Below are positions 46,142-54,181 of a DNA stretch of 64,000 nucleotides, piece after piece. This DNA is from Rhizobium sp. 2MFCol3.1. Its GTDB lineage: Bacteria; Pseudomonadota; Alphaproteobacteria; Rhizobiales; Rhizobiaceae. Every line of letters starts with the position of its first letter. The stretch's first letter is position 1. Both the position numbers and the translations under genes were made by a program. The notes under the pieces are model-generated. The model saw nothing but the letters and a program-made list of their open reading frames with translations, was not told the DNA's origin and ran no database searches. The DNA is taken from positions 62,001 to 126,000 of the forward strand of contig NZ_KB898365.1 in NCBI RefSeq assembly GCF_000377565.1, given 5' to 3'.

Positions 46142-46780
46142 ATGACAAACGAACTTGATCTCCACCCGTATCGCTTCCTACTCCTTGATGATGCCTTTGA
46201 GGCGAGCTTGTCGACAGACGAGGTGGCTGACTTCGGCTCGATGTCGGAGGTCGAATTCCGGTGCCGGATCGAGTTGATAGGAATAATGAAGTCGATGTGG
46301 TGCCGCTGGCGCTCGGCTGGCGCAGAGGTTTTTGACTTCGCGCCCGAAATGAGTGTGATCACCGGATCGCAGGTTGTTGACATAGAGGGTGAAACCGCAC
46401 GATGGTTGGAGGGTACAATCTATGTCAATTTCGGGAAAGCAGCGGGCCTGAATGTTGACGGAAGTGACGTCTGGATAGACGGCGCTTACTTGGAGCCAGG
46501 GGATGCAGCGGGTGCGATCAACGTGGTCTTTGTTTGCGATGCGCCTCGTCCACCCAGCCAGACCTTGCGTACGGCCATGATAGCACAGAGCCGAATAATC
46601 AGCGCCGTGCTTGACACCTCTGACGCTAAGCTTTCCGAACTTACCGGCGATGCGGAAATACTCGACAGAGCACCGATCGCTTCTCTTGCGGCAAGTGTCA
46701 TGTATGGACTGTCGGAGATGCAGTGTCTCTCACCCGCTGATGTGCTGCCGTCTCGGACAGCCCGCAGTTTCCTTCACTAA
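46142..46780 (+). CDS. Unknown protein
   Basis: 212 residues, acidic, soluble, not recognised. Has an N-terminal segment LDLHPYRFLLLDDAFEASLST and a middle EVFDFAPEMSVITGSQVVDIEG. AGGACC lies about 8 bases before the ATG. Neighbours are small unknown genes; no functional clue. Confidence 0.55.
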   Translation: MTNELDLHPYRFLLLDDAFEASLSTDEVADFGSMSEVEFRCRIELIGIMKSMWCRWRSAGAEVFDFAPEMSVITGSQVVDIEGETARWLEGTIYVNFGKAAGLNVDGSDVWIDGAYLEPGDAAGAINVVFVCDAPRPPSQTLRTAMIAQSRIISAVLDTSDAKLSELTGDAEILDRAPIASLAASVMYGLSEMQCLSPADVLPSRTARSFLH

Positions 46781-46969
46781 ATCCGTCTAGTGCCACGCGT
46801 CGGCGTGAGGTACGAGACGGCCGACTTGTACCGCTGGAACAGGACATTGCAGTGCGTATATCTACGCACGCGCAGCTTGGGACAAACAACTTTGCGGCAT
46901 TAGCAGTTGCCACAAGATGCCGATAAGGGCTGATGTTATCCCCTGAGGGTTAGCTCAGGAACGTTACGT

Positions 46970-47269
46970 ATGGTGGATGTGGTTGACGGATTGAAGGCGA
47001 AACTCTCCGAGATCAACTCCAAGATTGAAGAGCTGCAGCGCGAACTCGTCGTTCTCGACGATCAGAAGGTGGCATTCGAAACGGTGATCAAGGTCTACTC
47101 CTCCAGTTTTGAAATGGCTGCGCCGCCTTCGGAGGTACGCCGCGCCTCGTCCACGATGGGAATTCGCTTCTGGAGCATGTTCAGGTTTCCGGTCGATACG
47201 CGGCACATAGGCGGACAATTCCGTCAGAAGACGAAAGCTAAAGGTCAGCGCCTATTCATATCAATCTGA
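46970..47269 (+). CDS. Small coiled-coil protein
   Basis: 99 residues. A strong coiled coil at about 5-45 (LKAKLSEINSKIEELQRELVVLDDQK) and a basic C-terminal part (RFPVDTRHIGGQFRQKTKAKG). Not recognised. The 3' 110 bases occur in decayed form at 44930-45036. AGGA upstream. Confidence 0.55.
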   Translation: MVDVVDGLKAKLSEINSKIEELQRELVVLDDQKVAFETVIKVYSSSFEMAAPPSEVRRASSTMGIRFWSMFRFPVDTRHIGGQFRQKTKAKGQRLFISI

Positions 47270-47382
47270 ACATGGAAGGACCCATACCAGGGCTGTTCGG
47301 TAATGTCGAGTAGGTGGTCTGGCTACATTGACACACCACCAAAACGATCAGAACATTGGGCGAACATAGAGGCGCTGGATTC

Positions 47383-47943
47383 ATGTCATATTCTGAACAA
47401 CAGTTTGTCGAACAGATAACGAGAAACGAGACAAACCGATGGCTTCTGGACGTTCTTCCCGAGCTAGGGCTGCCTCAAGCAACCCTGACCGCAGGCTGTT
47501 TGTTTCAAACCGTATGGAATCTTAGAAGCGGGAATAAGCCAGACCAGGCTATCAAGGACTACGACGTGTTCTACTTCGATGCTAGCGATCTGTCGTGGGA
47601 AGCAGAAGACGCCGTCATTCAGAGAGCACGAGAACTGCTTGGCGATCTCGCGGATAGAGTTGAAATCAGAAATCAGTCCCGCGTTCACCTCTGGTATCAA
47701 CAGAAATTCGGATCGCCTTGTCCGCCGCTGACGCGAGTTGAAGACGGGATTGACCGCTACCTGATCGCCTGCACGCAATTGGGTATCGGCATCGGGAGTG
47801 GCGAGGTCTATGCGCCCGATGGATTTGACGACATGCGAAATGGCATTCTGCGCATCAATCCAAACAACCCTCTGACAAACCTATTTCTCAAGAAATGCCA
47901 GGACTACCAGACGCGATGGCCCTGGCTGTCAGTGGCTCTGTGA
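47383..47943 (+). CDS. Nucleotidyltransferase-family protein (DUF925-like)
   Basis: 186 residues. Pattern LTAGCLFQTVWNLRSG....AIKDYDVFYFDASDLSWEAED, with the DxD-like YDVFYFD, matches the COG3575/DUF925 family with a minimal nucleotidyltransferase fold. C-terminal GVEVYAPDGF-like block (SGEVYAPDGFDDMRNGILRINPNN) is also typical. ATG 47383 chosen as the first methionine of the domain; the frame opens at 47356. Confidence 0.8.
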   Translation: MSYSEQQFVEQITRNETNRWLLDVLPELGLPQATLTAGCLFQTVWNLRSGNKPDQAIKDYDVFYFDASDLSWEAEDAVIQRARELLGDLADRVEIRNQSRVHLWYQQKFGSPCPPLTRVEDGIDRYLIACTQLGIGIGSGEVYAPDGFDDMRNGILRINPNNPLTNLFLKKCQDYQTRWPWLSVAL

Positions 47944-48166
47944 TCCTGGTTTTTGGCAGATGTCGAGCTTTGTGGCACTTGCCCCAAAGCCGCAGATTTG
48001 CGCCATCATGAAGCGCATACGAGTTGCATCGTCATGCTTGAAATTGTGCCGCTCGCCTTTTTTCAAATTTCGGCGGTTTGAAGAGAGAGAAGGGGTAAAC
48101 GTGCGCGCTTGCTCAAATCTCTGTCACGACCCCGTCCCCCCGCGGTGGATTGCGCGACACTCTACG

Positions 48167-48904
48167 TTACACTGAGCCAGCAGCCGCGGCGGCCTTTGCT
48201 TCTCTCATTCTAAGCCGCTCTGTCTTCCCTACTGCGTATTCGACCAGGACCGGATAGCCTGACTTTTTCGGCGGCGACCACACGACGCCAACGGGCATCC
48301 AGGTCAACATGCTTTTAGGTATCTCGTCGTAGTTGATTTCCATCTCGGTGCTCGTTTCGAACACTAACTTTGCCTGTGCGCCGGTATCGCCGGAGTTGAA
48401 TTCCAACCAGAAATCGTCACCAAGTTTATAGCCGTCCAACGGAAAAATCCGATACCGATATTTGTTGAGAACTGTTGGCTTATCGAGGAATACGGTGCGC
48501 ACGAGGTAGGGCTCAAAAGCAAACGCGTCGCCATTCTCATGCCACCTGCCGATAATCTCCCTCCGGACGACATCGGCAGCACGATTTCGTCTCAGCGCCC
48601 GACGAATGTAGAAACCATACTCTTCTACCAGTGCTGCCATCGGATGATCTTTGTCAGCGAGGCAGCCGTTTATTTTCAGAACCAGACCCTTGGCAGTCTC
48701 TAACGAGATGACGACGTCGTCGCCTGGAAGCAAGAGATGGCCTGAATAGCAGACAGGGGAAGGCGTGTCGTTCGCTCGCGCTTGGTCAAACTCGGTTAGA
48801 AAATCAGCCAGTTCAATGCGGTCCACGTAAAGCTCCGTCGTCAGTACTATGAAAGGGTCTCCTGGATTTTTGTGGGCGGCAAGGGTCAGAAAATTGCCGG
48901 CCAT
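48167..48904 (-). CDS. Unknown protein formerly directly behind the DNA methyltransferase
   Basis: 245 residues from ATG 48904 (a GTG at 48919 is an alternative). Not recognised; mixed alpha/beta, no signal peptide. If the two IS elements upstream are removed, its start lies about 15 bases after the stop of the methyltransferase at 51179-52102, same strand. This makes it a candidate restriction endonuclease or control partner of that enzyme (inference from position only). Possible catalytic clusters such as FEPYLVRTVF and DDFWLEFNSGD are not diagnostic. The insertions probably separate it from its promoter. Confidence 0.6.
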   Translation of the reverse strand: MAGNFLTLAAHKNPGDPFIVLTTELYVDRIELADFLTEFDQARANDTPSPVCYSGHLLLPGDDVVISLETAKGLVLKINGCLADKDHPMAALVEEYGFYIRRALRRNRAADVVRREIIGRWHENGDAFAFEPYLVRTVFLDKPTVLNKYRYRIFPLDGYKLGDDFWLEFNSGDTGAQAKLVFETSTEMEINYDEIPKSMLTWMPVGVVWSPPKKSGYPVLVEYAVGKTERLRMREAKAAAAAGSV

Positions 48905-48920
48905 GGCTTTATCGTGCACG

Positions 48921-50342
48921 CTAGCATTACAGTTGCATAATTCTCTGTAGTCTGAATCTATAGGTCTCCATGATTCGGAGGTCATGGATGGCAAGTGCAT
49001 CAATCGAAACGACGCTTGAGCTATGGGCATCATCGTTGCGTGACGTTAAGGCCCGTATGCGCGGTCTGTTTACGCAGGAGCGTGTCGCATCATCTGCGAA
49101 CCTTTTCCTAGACGGCTTGCTCGGTGACGAGCGGCGTAAGACGGGTTGGATGCGTGCTGAGGCGGCCGGTGATCCCGGCCCGTGGCGGCAACAAGCCATT
49201 CTCGGGCGCGGGCGCTGGGACGCCGACGCACTTCGCGACATCGTGCGCGAGTATGTCGTGGAAAACCTCGCCACGGATGATGCAGTCCTAGTCATTGACG
49301 AAACAGGCTTTCTCAAGCAGGGCAAGACGTCTTGCGGTGTTGCACGTCAATATACAGGATCGGCTGGCAAGATAACGAACTGCCAGATCGGTGTGTTCGC
49401 CACCTATGTGTCCGTTCGCGGTCATGCCTTTATCGATCGAGCCCTCTACTTGCCCAAGAGCTGGGCCGCGGATCCGGTAAGGCTTTCGGCAACCCATGTT
49501 CCTCAGGGTACAGCCTTTGCTACCAAGCCAGGCCTGGCTGTCGATATGATACGGCGAGCATTGGCAGCCGATGTGCCGTTTTCATGGGTGGCCGCAGATG
49601 CGGTTTATGGCGTTGGGGACGTTGAGAGAACACTGCGCCGAGCCTGCAAAGGGTACGTTCTTGGAGTCAAATCGGACCACCATTTCGGCTCTTGGTCCGG
49701 AAAGCCTCCGGTCGCCGGCACAGCGCAGGAGATCGCCCGTGATCTCGATCCAAGCGCATGGCAACGTCTTTCCGCTGGTGAGGGCACCAAAGGCGCACGG
49801 CTTCATGACTGGGCCTACTGCGAACTCGCCGATCTCGATGCCGACGAATATAACGAGACGAAGTCAGGGCTTTGGACCCGGGGCCTACTGATCCGGCGCA
49901 ATATCAGCGATGGTGAGCTCGCATTCTTCACAACATGGTGCCCTGCCGGGACGGACATCCAGACGCTCGTTTCCGTTGAAGGCCATCGCTGGGCGATCGA
50001 GGACAGCTTCGAGACCGCCAAGAACGAGCTAGGACTCGATCACAATGAAACCCGCTCATGGCATGGCTGGCATCGCCACGTCTCCCTCGTCATGCTGGCC
50101 TTTGCCATGATGGCGGTGATCCGGTATCGCGCTAATGACGCGACGCCCCCAAAAAGACCGCGGATGCCGACCATCAGGATTTGATCCGCTGGTCTATCCA
50201 GGAAGTCCGGCGCATCGCCAACAGACTCGCTCAGCGTCGCATAAACCCCGCCTATGTCATCGCATGGTCATGCTGGCGGCGCGCCCATCAGGCGACCGCT
50301 CGGCGAGCTCATCTCAAAACTAAAATGCAACTGTAATGCTAG
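48921..50342. mobile_element. IS701-family insertion sequence with CTAG target duplications
   Basis: Perfect inverted ends: CTAGCATTACAGTTGCAT at 48921-48938 and its reverse complement at 50325-50342. The outer CTAG on each side is the 4-base target duplication, so the element is 48925-50338 with terminal repeats CATTACAGTTGCAT. CTAG is the known target of this family. The right CTAG is shared with the next IS. Confidence 0.9.
48988..50184 (+). pseudogene. IS701-family transposase, C-terminal frameshift
   Basis: 398 residues in the main frame from ATG 48988 (GGAG 7 bases before). DDE-type parts visible: VLVIDETGFLKQGKTS, WVAADAVYGVGDVERTLRRA, WAIEDSFETAKNELGLDHNETRSW. After the run CCCCCAAAAAG near 50150-50160 the frame ends early (...RPRMPTIRI). 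The -1 frame continues with KTADADHQDLIRWSIQEVRRI and ends with TAA at 50334-50336 inside the right terminal repeat, which is the expected C-terminus. Either a one-base loss in the homopolymer or a -1 frameshift at C CCA AAA. Confidence 0.75.
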
Positions 50343-50830
50343 GACGTGGACTCGCAAACTGAATTGATCCAAATTCGTGTCGCAACGAGTTTCAGTGCAG
50401 CAAGGTAATTGTCAGGGCGGCGGTCGTAGCGCGTGGCCAGGCCCCGCATGTGTTTGATACGATTGAAGAACCTCTCCACTTGGTTTCGCTGCCTATAGAC
50501 CCAGCGACTGAAGCTGAAAGTCTGCTTCCGATTTATCTTTGTTGGGATGTTAGCCCAAGCCTTGCGGCCTTTCACAAACGCTCGGATCGCGTCGGTGTCA
50601 TACGCTTTATCTGCAAGTAGCGTCGTGCCTGGTTCGATGTCAGAAATCAGCCTCTCAGCGACCGGAGCATCCGCTGCCTGGCCCGCTGTCAGCTCCATTC
50701 GTAACGGTCGGCCATCCGCATCGACCATGGCATGGATTTTGGTCGTCAGGCCGCCGCGCGAACGTCCCATGCAAGGATCGGTAGAGCCCCCTTTTTTGCG
50801 TTGGCACCATGCTGGTGAACGCGCACACAC
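50339..50830 (-). CDS. IS5-family transposase, OrfB part
   Basis: 163 codons. DDE region: RSRGGLTTKIHAMVDADG, LLADKAYDTDAIR and the C-terminal Y.RRNQVERFFNRIKHMRG-type block (RQRNQVERFFNRIKHMRGLATRYD). It is joined to OrfA by -1 frameshifting at AAAAAAG (plus-strand 50791-50797). The stop codon TAG lies within the flanking CTAG at 50339-50342, i.e. outside the element, in the target duplication. Confidence 0.88.
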   Translation of the reverse strand: MCARSPAWCQRKKGGSTDPCMGRSRGGLTTKIHAMVDADGRPLRMELTAGQAADAPVAERLISDIEPGTTLLADKAYDTDAIRAFVKGRKAWANIPTKINRKQTFSFSRWVYRQRNQVERFFNRIKHMRGLATRYDRRPDNYLAALKLVATRIWINSVCESTS

Positions 50831-51108
50831 GACGCGATCATAACTATATCGCCGTCGTAACGCCTTGATACCGCTTCAAGAAGTCGGTCCCAAACGCCGG
50901 CTTTACGCCAGCGCGAGAACCGATTGTAAAGTGTAGTACGAGGGCCGTAGCGCTCAGGGATATCCCGCCAAGAGCAGCCAGTTCTGAAACGCCACAAAAT
51001 GCCATTGATCACCCGGCGGTCATCAACACGTTCGACACCACGGCTCTTATTCGGCAAAAGTGGTGCGATGATCGCCCACTCTTCATCGCTAAGTTCATGA
51101 CGGCGCAT
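50746..51108 (-). CDS. IS5-family transposase, OrfA part
   Basis: 120 codons. DUF4096-type N-terminal block: HELSDEEWAIIAPLLP, RRVINGILWRFRTGCSWRDIPERYGP, NRFSRWRKAGVWDRLL. AAAGGAGATTGAT precedes the ATG. After the A AAA AAG heptamer its own frame runs on for 16 residues, while the -1 frame gives the OrfAB fusion, the usual arrangement in the IS427 group. Confidence 0.88.
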   Translation of the reverse strand: MRRHELSDEEWAIIAPLLPNKSRGVERVDDRRVINGILWRFRTGCSWRDIPERYGPRTTLYNRFSRWRKAGVWDRLLEAVSRRYDGDIVMIASCVRVHQHGANAKKGALPILAWDVRAAA

Positions 51109-51178
51109 ATCAATCTCCTTTCAAGGGACATTGAATCATCATCCTGACTAAAGCGAAACCCTTTTATGGGGACGCGGC

Positions 51179-52102
51179 CTAGCCCGAAAATGGAGACATT
51201 GACGGATCACGGGCTGCCGAACCTGCGGTCCAGACGCTCTCGGTGAACAAGTCATCCGTCGTTGGTGCCAACGGCACGACCTCAGAGACAGCTCTCCGAC
51301 TACGCGGCTCAGCCCCACCGAGACGATTACGGATTATATCGACATATTCGGGAGCTCTCTCGACCAGCACCGACTTTCGATCCAAGCGGTTGCAGACAGC
51401 TCCGACAGTGCCTGATCCTGCGAAGGGATCGAGAACGGTCTGACCGGGTTTGGTCAGGCTCCTTACAAAACGCTCGACCAACTCTTCGGGAAACTGGCAG
51501 GGGTGGCTGGTTTTCTCGGGGTGTCGGTTTTTCACGTTGGAGATGTCCCAAACATCACCGGGGTTTTTCCCTAGCGGGTTTCCGCTCAGTTCACCCTTGT
51601 TTGGCCCTTTATAGTGCCGCTTGTTGGGATACTTCTGAGGGACGCGAATGCTGTCCAGATCGAAGTGATAGTCGTCCGACTTCGTGGCCCACACAATCGT
51701 TTCGTGGCGGCCCGAAAGGCGCCTTGTGCAGTGCATGCCATGGCCGAACGTCCAGACCACGCGACTTCTGATTTTCATCCCAAGGCTGCGGAAAATGGGG
51801 ATGACGATGCTGTCCAGCGGGACGATTTCTCCGGCGGCCACCCAGTTTCCAACTTGCCAGCAAATTGAACCGTTTTCACCGAGAAGCCGGAAGCACTCGT
51901 CAATTATGGTGGTTTGGAAGTCTACATACGCGTCGAGCGCGGCGCGCTTCTCATAAGCTTTGCCGATATTGTACGGCGGGCTCGTTATAACGAGGTCTAC
52001 CGATCCGGTAGGGAGTTTTGGAAGAACTTCGGCGCAGTCATCGGCGTAGAGCGCGCAGAGGCCGATAGCCTCCGCGTTTCCGCGAGCAGGTTGATTAAGC
52101 AT
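51179..52102 (-). CDS. DNA methyltransferase (N6-adenine/N4-cytosine, class beta)
   Basis: 307 residues. Motif IV TSPPYN (40-45) comes before motif I-like DPFAGSGTVGAVCNRL (about 222-237), the order of class beta enzymes such as CcrM/HinfI type. DVWDISNVKNRHPEKTSHPCQFPEEL is the usual block before it. A C-terminal tail of about 50 residues is extra. ATG 52102 with AAGGAAA about 12 bases upstream. Its TAG stop is part of the CTAG into which the IS5-type element inserted, so the frame is intact. Probably the modification half of a disrupted R-M pair. Confidence 0.9.
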   Translation of the reverse strand: MLNQPARGNAEAIGLCALYADDCAEVLPKLPTGSVDLVITSPPYNIGKAYEKRAALDAYVDFQTTIIDECFRLLGENGSICWQVGNWVAAGEIVPLDSIVIPIFRSLGMKIRSRVVWTFGHGMHCTRRLSGRHETIVWATKSDDYHFDLDSIRVPQKYPNKRHYKGPNKGELSGNPLGKNPGDVWDISNVKNRHPEKTSHPCQFPEELVERFVRSLTKPGQTVLDPFAGSGTVGAVCNRLDRKSVLVERAPEYVDIIRNRLGGAEPRSRRAVSEVVPLAPTTDDLFTESVWTAGSAARDPSMSPFSG

Positions 52103-52663
52103 GAAGATTTGATTTCCTTAGGCCGGGACACCGTCCCAACGGATTGATGTATCAATGGTCATCTGAATTTTCGCGATGCTCAAGCCCCTGATAGAAAAAA
52201 TCGACAAGCTGCCTTGACGGGCTGGTCGGGCGCAACAAACTGCGGTGAAGTCTTCTTCCACCAGCGTTCGAAAAATACCGAATGCTTATGCGCTGGTTGA
52301 GAATTTGGGCTATGTACTGCTGACATTTGCAGGCGAACGGGGAGCGATACAGATAGCCAGTCAACGCTTGAAACGTGAGAACTGGCGCAGTCTCGCAGTA
52401 CTTGCGCTCGCCGGAAAGGGCGCGCCTTAGTACGATGCGCGTTGCCGTCGCAACGCTCAGAGGATGCTTCATGCTCGAAAAGGAGCTAGCAGGTCATTAC
52501 TCGCACGAGCACTGCGATACGTGGGAGGTCCGCTTGGGATTCATCGTTGGGCTATCCTAATCCTATGGGATTTGACAAGCCAGGTTCTTCGGCGTCTCAG
52601 AACGGTTTGGAACCCCTTGGCGTAAGCCCGCTCCCATTGCGCCGGTGGAAGTTTGAGGTGACG
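52103..52663. other. Interval without an assured gene
   Basis: 561 bases. A GTG-started 61-codon frame at 52245-52430 on the plus strand (VRKIPNAYALVENLGYVLLTF...) has some protein-like character, and shorter frames occur on both strands, but none has a clear ribosome binding site or family. Promoter for the methyltransferase is likely near 52110-52200. Confidence 0.35.
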
Positions 52664-53056
52664 ATGACGGAAGCATCAATGTGGAGACAGAAAACCATGC
52701 AGCATCCATCATCGTTCATGGGGGAGAACTCGACAGCCGCATCATTCATACTGAAATGCATGAAGCTTTCGGAAGAGCGCGGCGCTTATCACGTACTCGC
52801 GACTAGATTTCGCGAAAATGACGCGGAGCTCCGGGCGACTGCGACACCCGAAGAACTCTCCGAGTACGAGCGTTTGAAAGTGCGCGCAGCATCTGCATTC
52901 CGGTTCGAGCAAAAGCATGGGCGCGGATCACTATTAAGGATGGACCATCCGCTCAATCGCGAGCTCATCACTACAGGCGTGATCAAACTCGCTCAGGTCG
53001 TCGGGCCGGTCGATACGCCTGGTACTGTGTTCGTGGGACGCAGCGCCGGATTGTGA
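52664..53056 (+). CDS. Unknown protein
   Basis: 130 residues from ATG 52664, with GAGG 6 bases before it. Helical (AASFILKCMKLSEERGAYHVLATRF, TPEELSEYERLKVRAASAFRFEQKHGRG). Not recognised. The 3' end overlaps the convergent gene 52993-53382 by 64 bases, which makes its last 20 residues uncertain. Confidence 0.5.
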   Translation: MTEASMWRQKTMQHPSSFMGENSTAASFILKCMKLSEERGAYHVLATRFRENDAELRATATPEELSEYERLKVRAASAFRFEQKHGRGSLLRMDHPLNRELITTGVIKLAQVVGPVDTPGTVFVGRSAGL

Positions 53057-53382
53057 TCCCACCAGTCTTCCCATGCTGCGTCTGCAGCAGCTTCTGGAGT
53101 AGCATAGACGCCCGGCAGTATTCCGTAGGGCCCCCAAACAATAATTCCCAAAATTTTTCCGGTCCGGTCGAAATCTACGAAGAAGTGATATCCAGCTGGC
53201 CCGCCTGATAGCGCTCGCCACGCATATCTACGTTTGTCGACATTAGCCCAGTCTTTCTTAGGCACATCAGTGGCCAAGAGAGCTTGGACTTCATCGATGT
53301 AGGGAAAGAAGCGTACTTCGTTGCCATCGTGGAGTGCCCAGCATAGCACGCCAGCATTGTTTAATTGTAGCAAGGTTGTCAT
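52993..53382 (-). CDS. Unknown protein
   Basis: 129 residues from ATG 53382, GGAGATTTCGC upstream. Pattern of an alpha/beta protein (VRFFPYIDEVQALLATDVP, YHFFVDFDRTGKILGIIVWGPYGILPGVYATPEAAADAAWEDW). Not recognised. Converges with the preceding gene. Confidence 0.6.
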   Translation of the reverse strand: MTTLLQLNNAGVLCWALHDGNEVRFFPYIDEVQALLATDVPKKDWANVDKRRYAWRALSGGPAGYHFFVDFDRTGKILGIIVWGPYGILPGVYATPEAAADAAWEDWWDHNPALRPTNTVPGVSTGPTT

Positions 53383-53558
53383 GCGAAATCTCCATTTGCT
53401 GGAAACCCGTGTAACGCTGACAAATTATCACCCGATTGATATCCTTACTAAACTTCAAACGATCGAGTGGGCTTAAAGACAGACTCAATGTCGAGTGACC
53501 TGCCACCGCGAATTTCCTCCAGAATGCATTAGAGTCCAACCCATTAAAGGACGGACGC

Positions 53559-53988
53559 ATGAAGAAGCAGCGTTTTACGGAAGAGCAGGTTATTGCGGTA
53601 TTGAAGGAGCAGGAGGCTGGCGCGAAGGAGGCCGACCTTTGCCGCAGGCATGGAATGCAGAAGCAACTTTTTGTAACTGGAAAGCCAAATACGGCGGCAT
53701 GGAGGTCTCTGAGGCGAAGCGGCTGAAGGCGCTTGAGGACGAGAACGCCAGGCTGAAGAAGCTGCTCGCCGAACAGATGCTTGACGCGGCCGCCCTCCGC
53801 GAGCTTCTCCAAAAAATGGTAGCGCCCGCCGCCAAGCGTGAAGCCGTCACGCACCTGAAGACCGTCATGGGGCTTTCGGAACGGCGGGCCTGCCCGATCA
53901 TATCTGCCGATCGCAAGACGATCCGTTACCAGTCGAACCGACCTGTGGCGACCGAATTTCGAGCAAGGCTGCGCGAGACGCCACCATG
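53559..53988 (+). pseudogene. IS3-family OrfA (and start of OrfB), frameshifted and truncated
   Basis: Starts MKKQRFTEEQVIAVLKEQEAG, the standard helix-turn-helix of IS3-family OrfA. One base is lost near 53655, after which the frame continues as NWKAKYGGMEVSEAKRLKALEDENARLKKLLAEQ (leucine-zipper part). OrfB-like sequence (SERRACPIISADRKTIRYQS) follows and breaks off near 53988. No OrfB catalytic DDE region remains. Decayed insertion sequence. Confidence 0.85.
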
Positions 53989-54181
53989 AGGCTCCCCTCT
54001 GGCTGGCCACGTCGGCTCACTGCCAGCCGTGCCGTGGCTTCGATCACGGCTAAGTTCTTGCGTACTCATAAAGCGTAACAATTTTCGCTGGCGCACTAAC
54101 GATGCGATCTCCTAACTGCAAGGCATATGCTGATTAGTGACCTGCACCAGCGCCACTCCGACGACTGATGCAGGTTATTTG

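Larger units (their letters stand above)
50339..51182. mobile_element. IS5-family (IS427-type) insertion sequence with CTAG target duplications
   Basis: CTAG at 50339-50342 and 51179-51182 flank 50343-51178. The ends form a poor inverted repeat (GACGTGGACTCGCAAA against GCCGCGTCCCCATAAA, about 9 of 16 matches). Two overlapping transposase frames on the minus strand. Inserted next to the IS701 element and sharing one CTAG with it. Confidence 0.85.
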
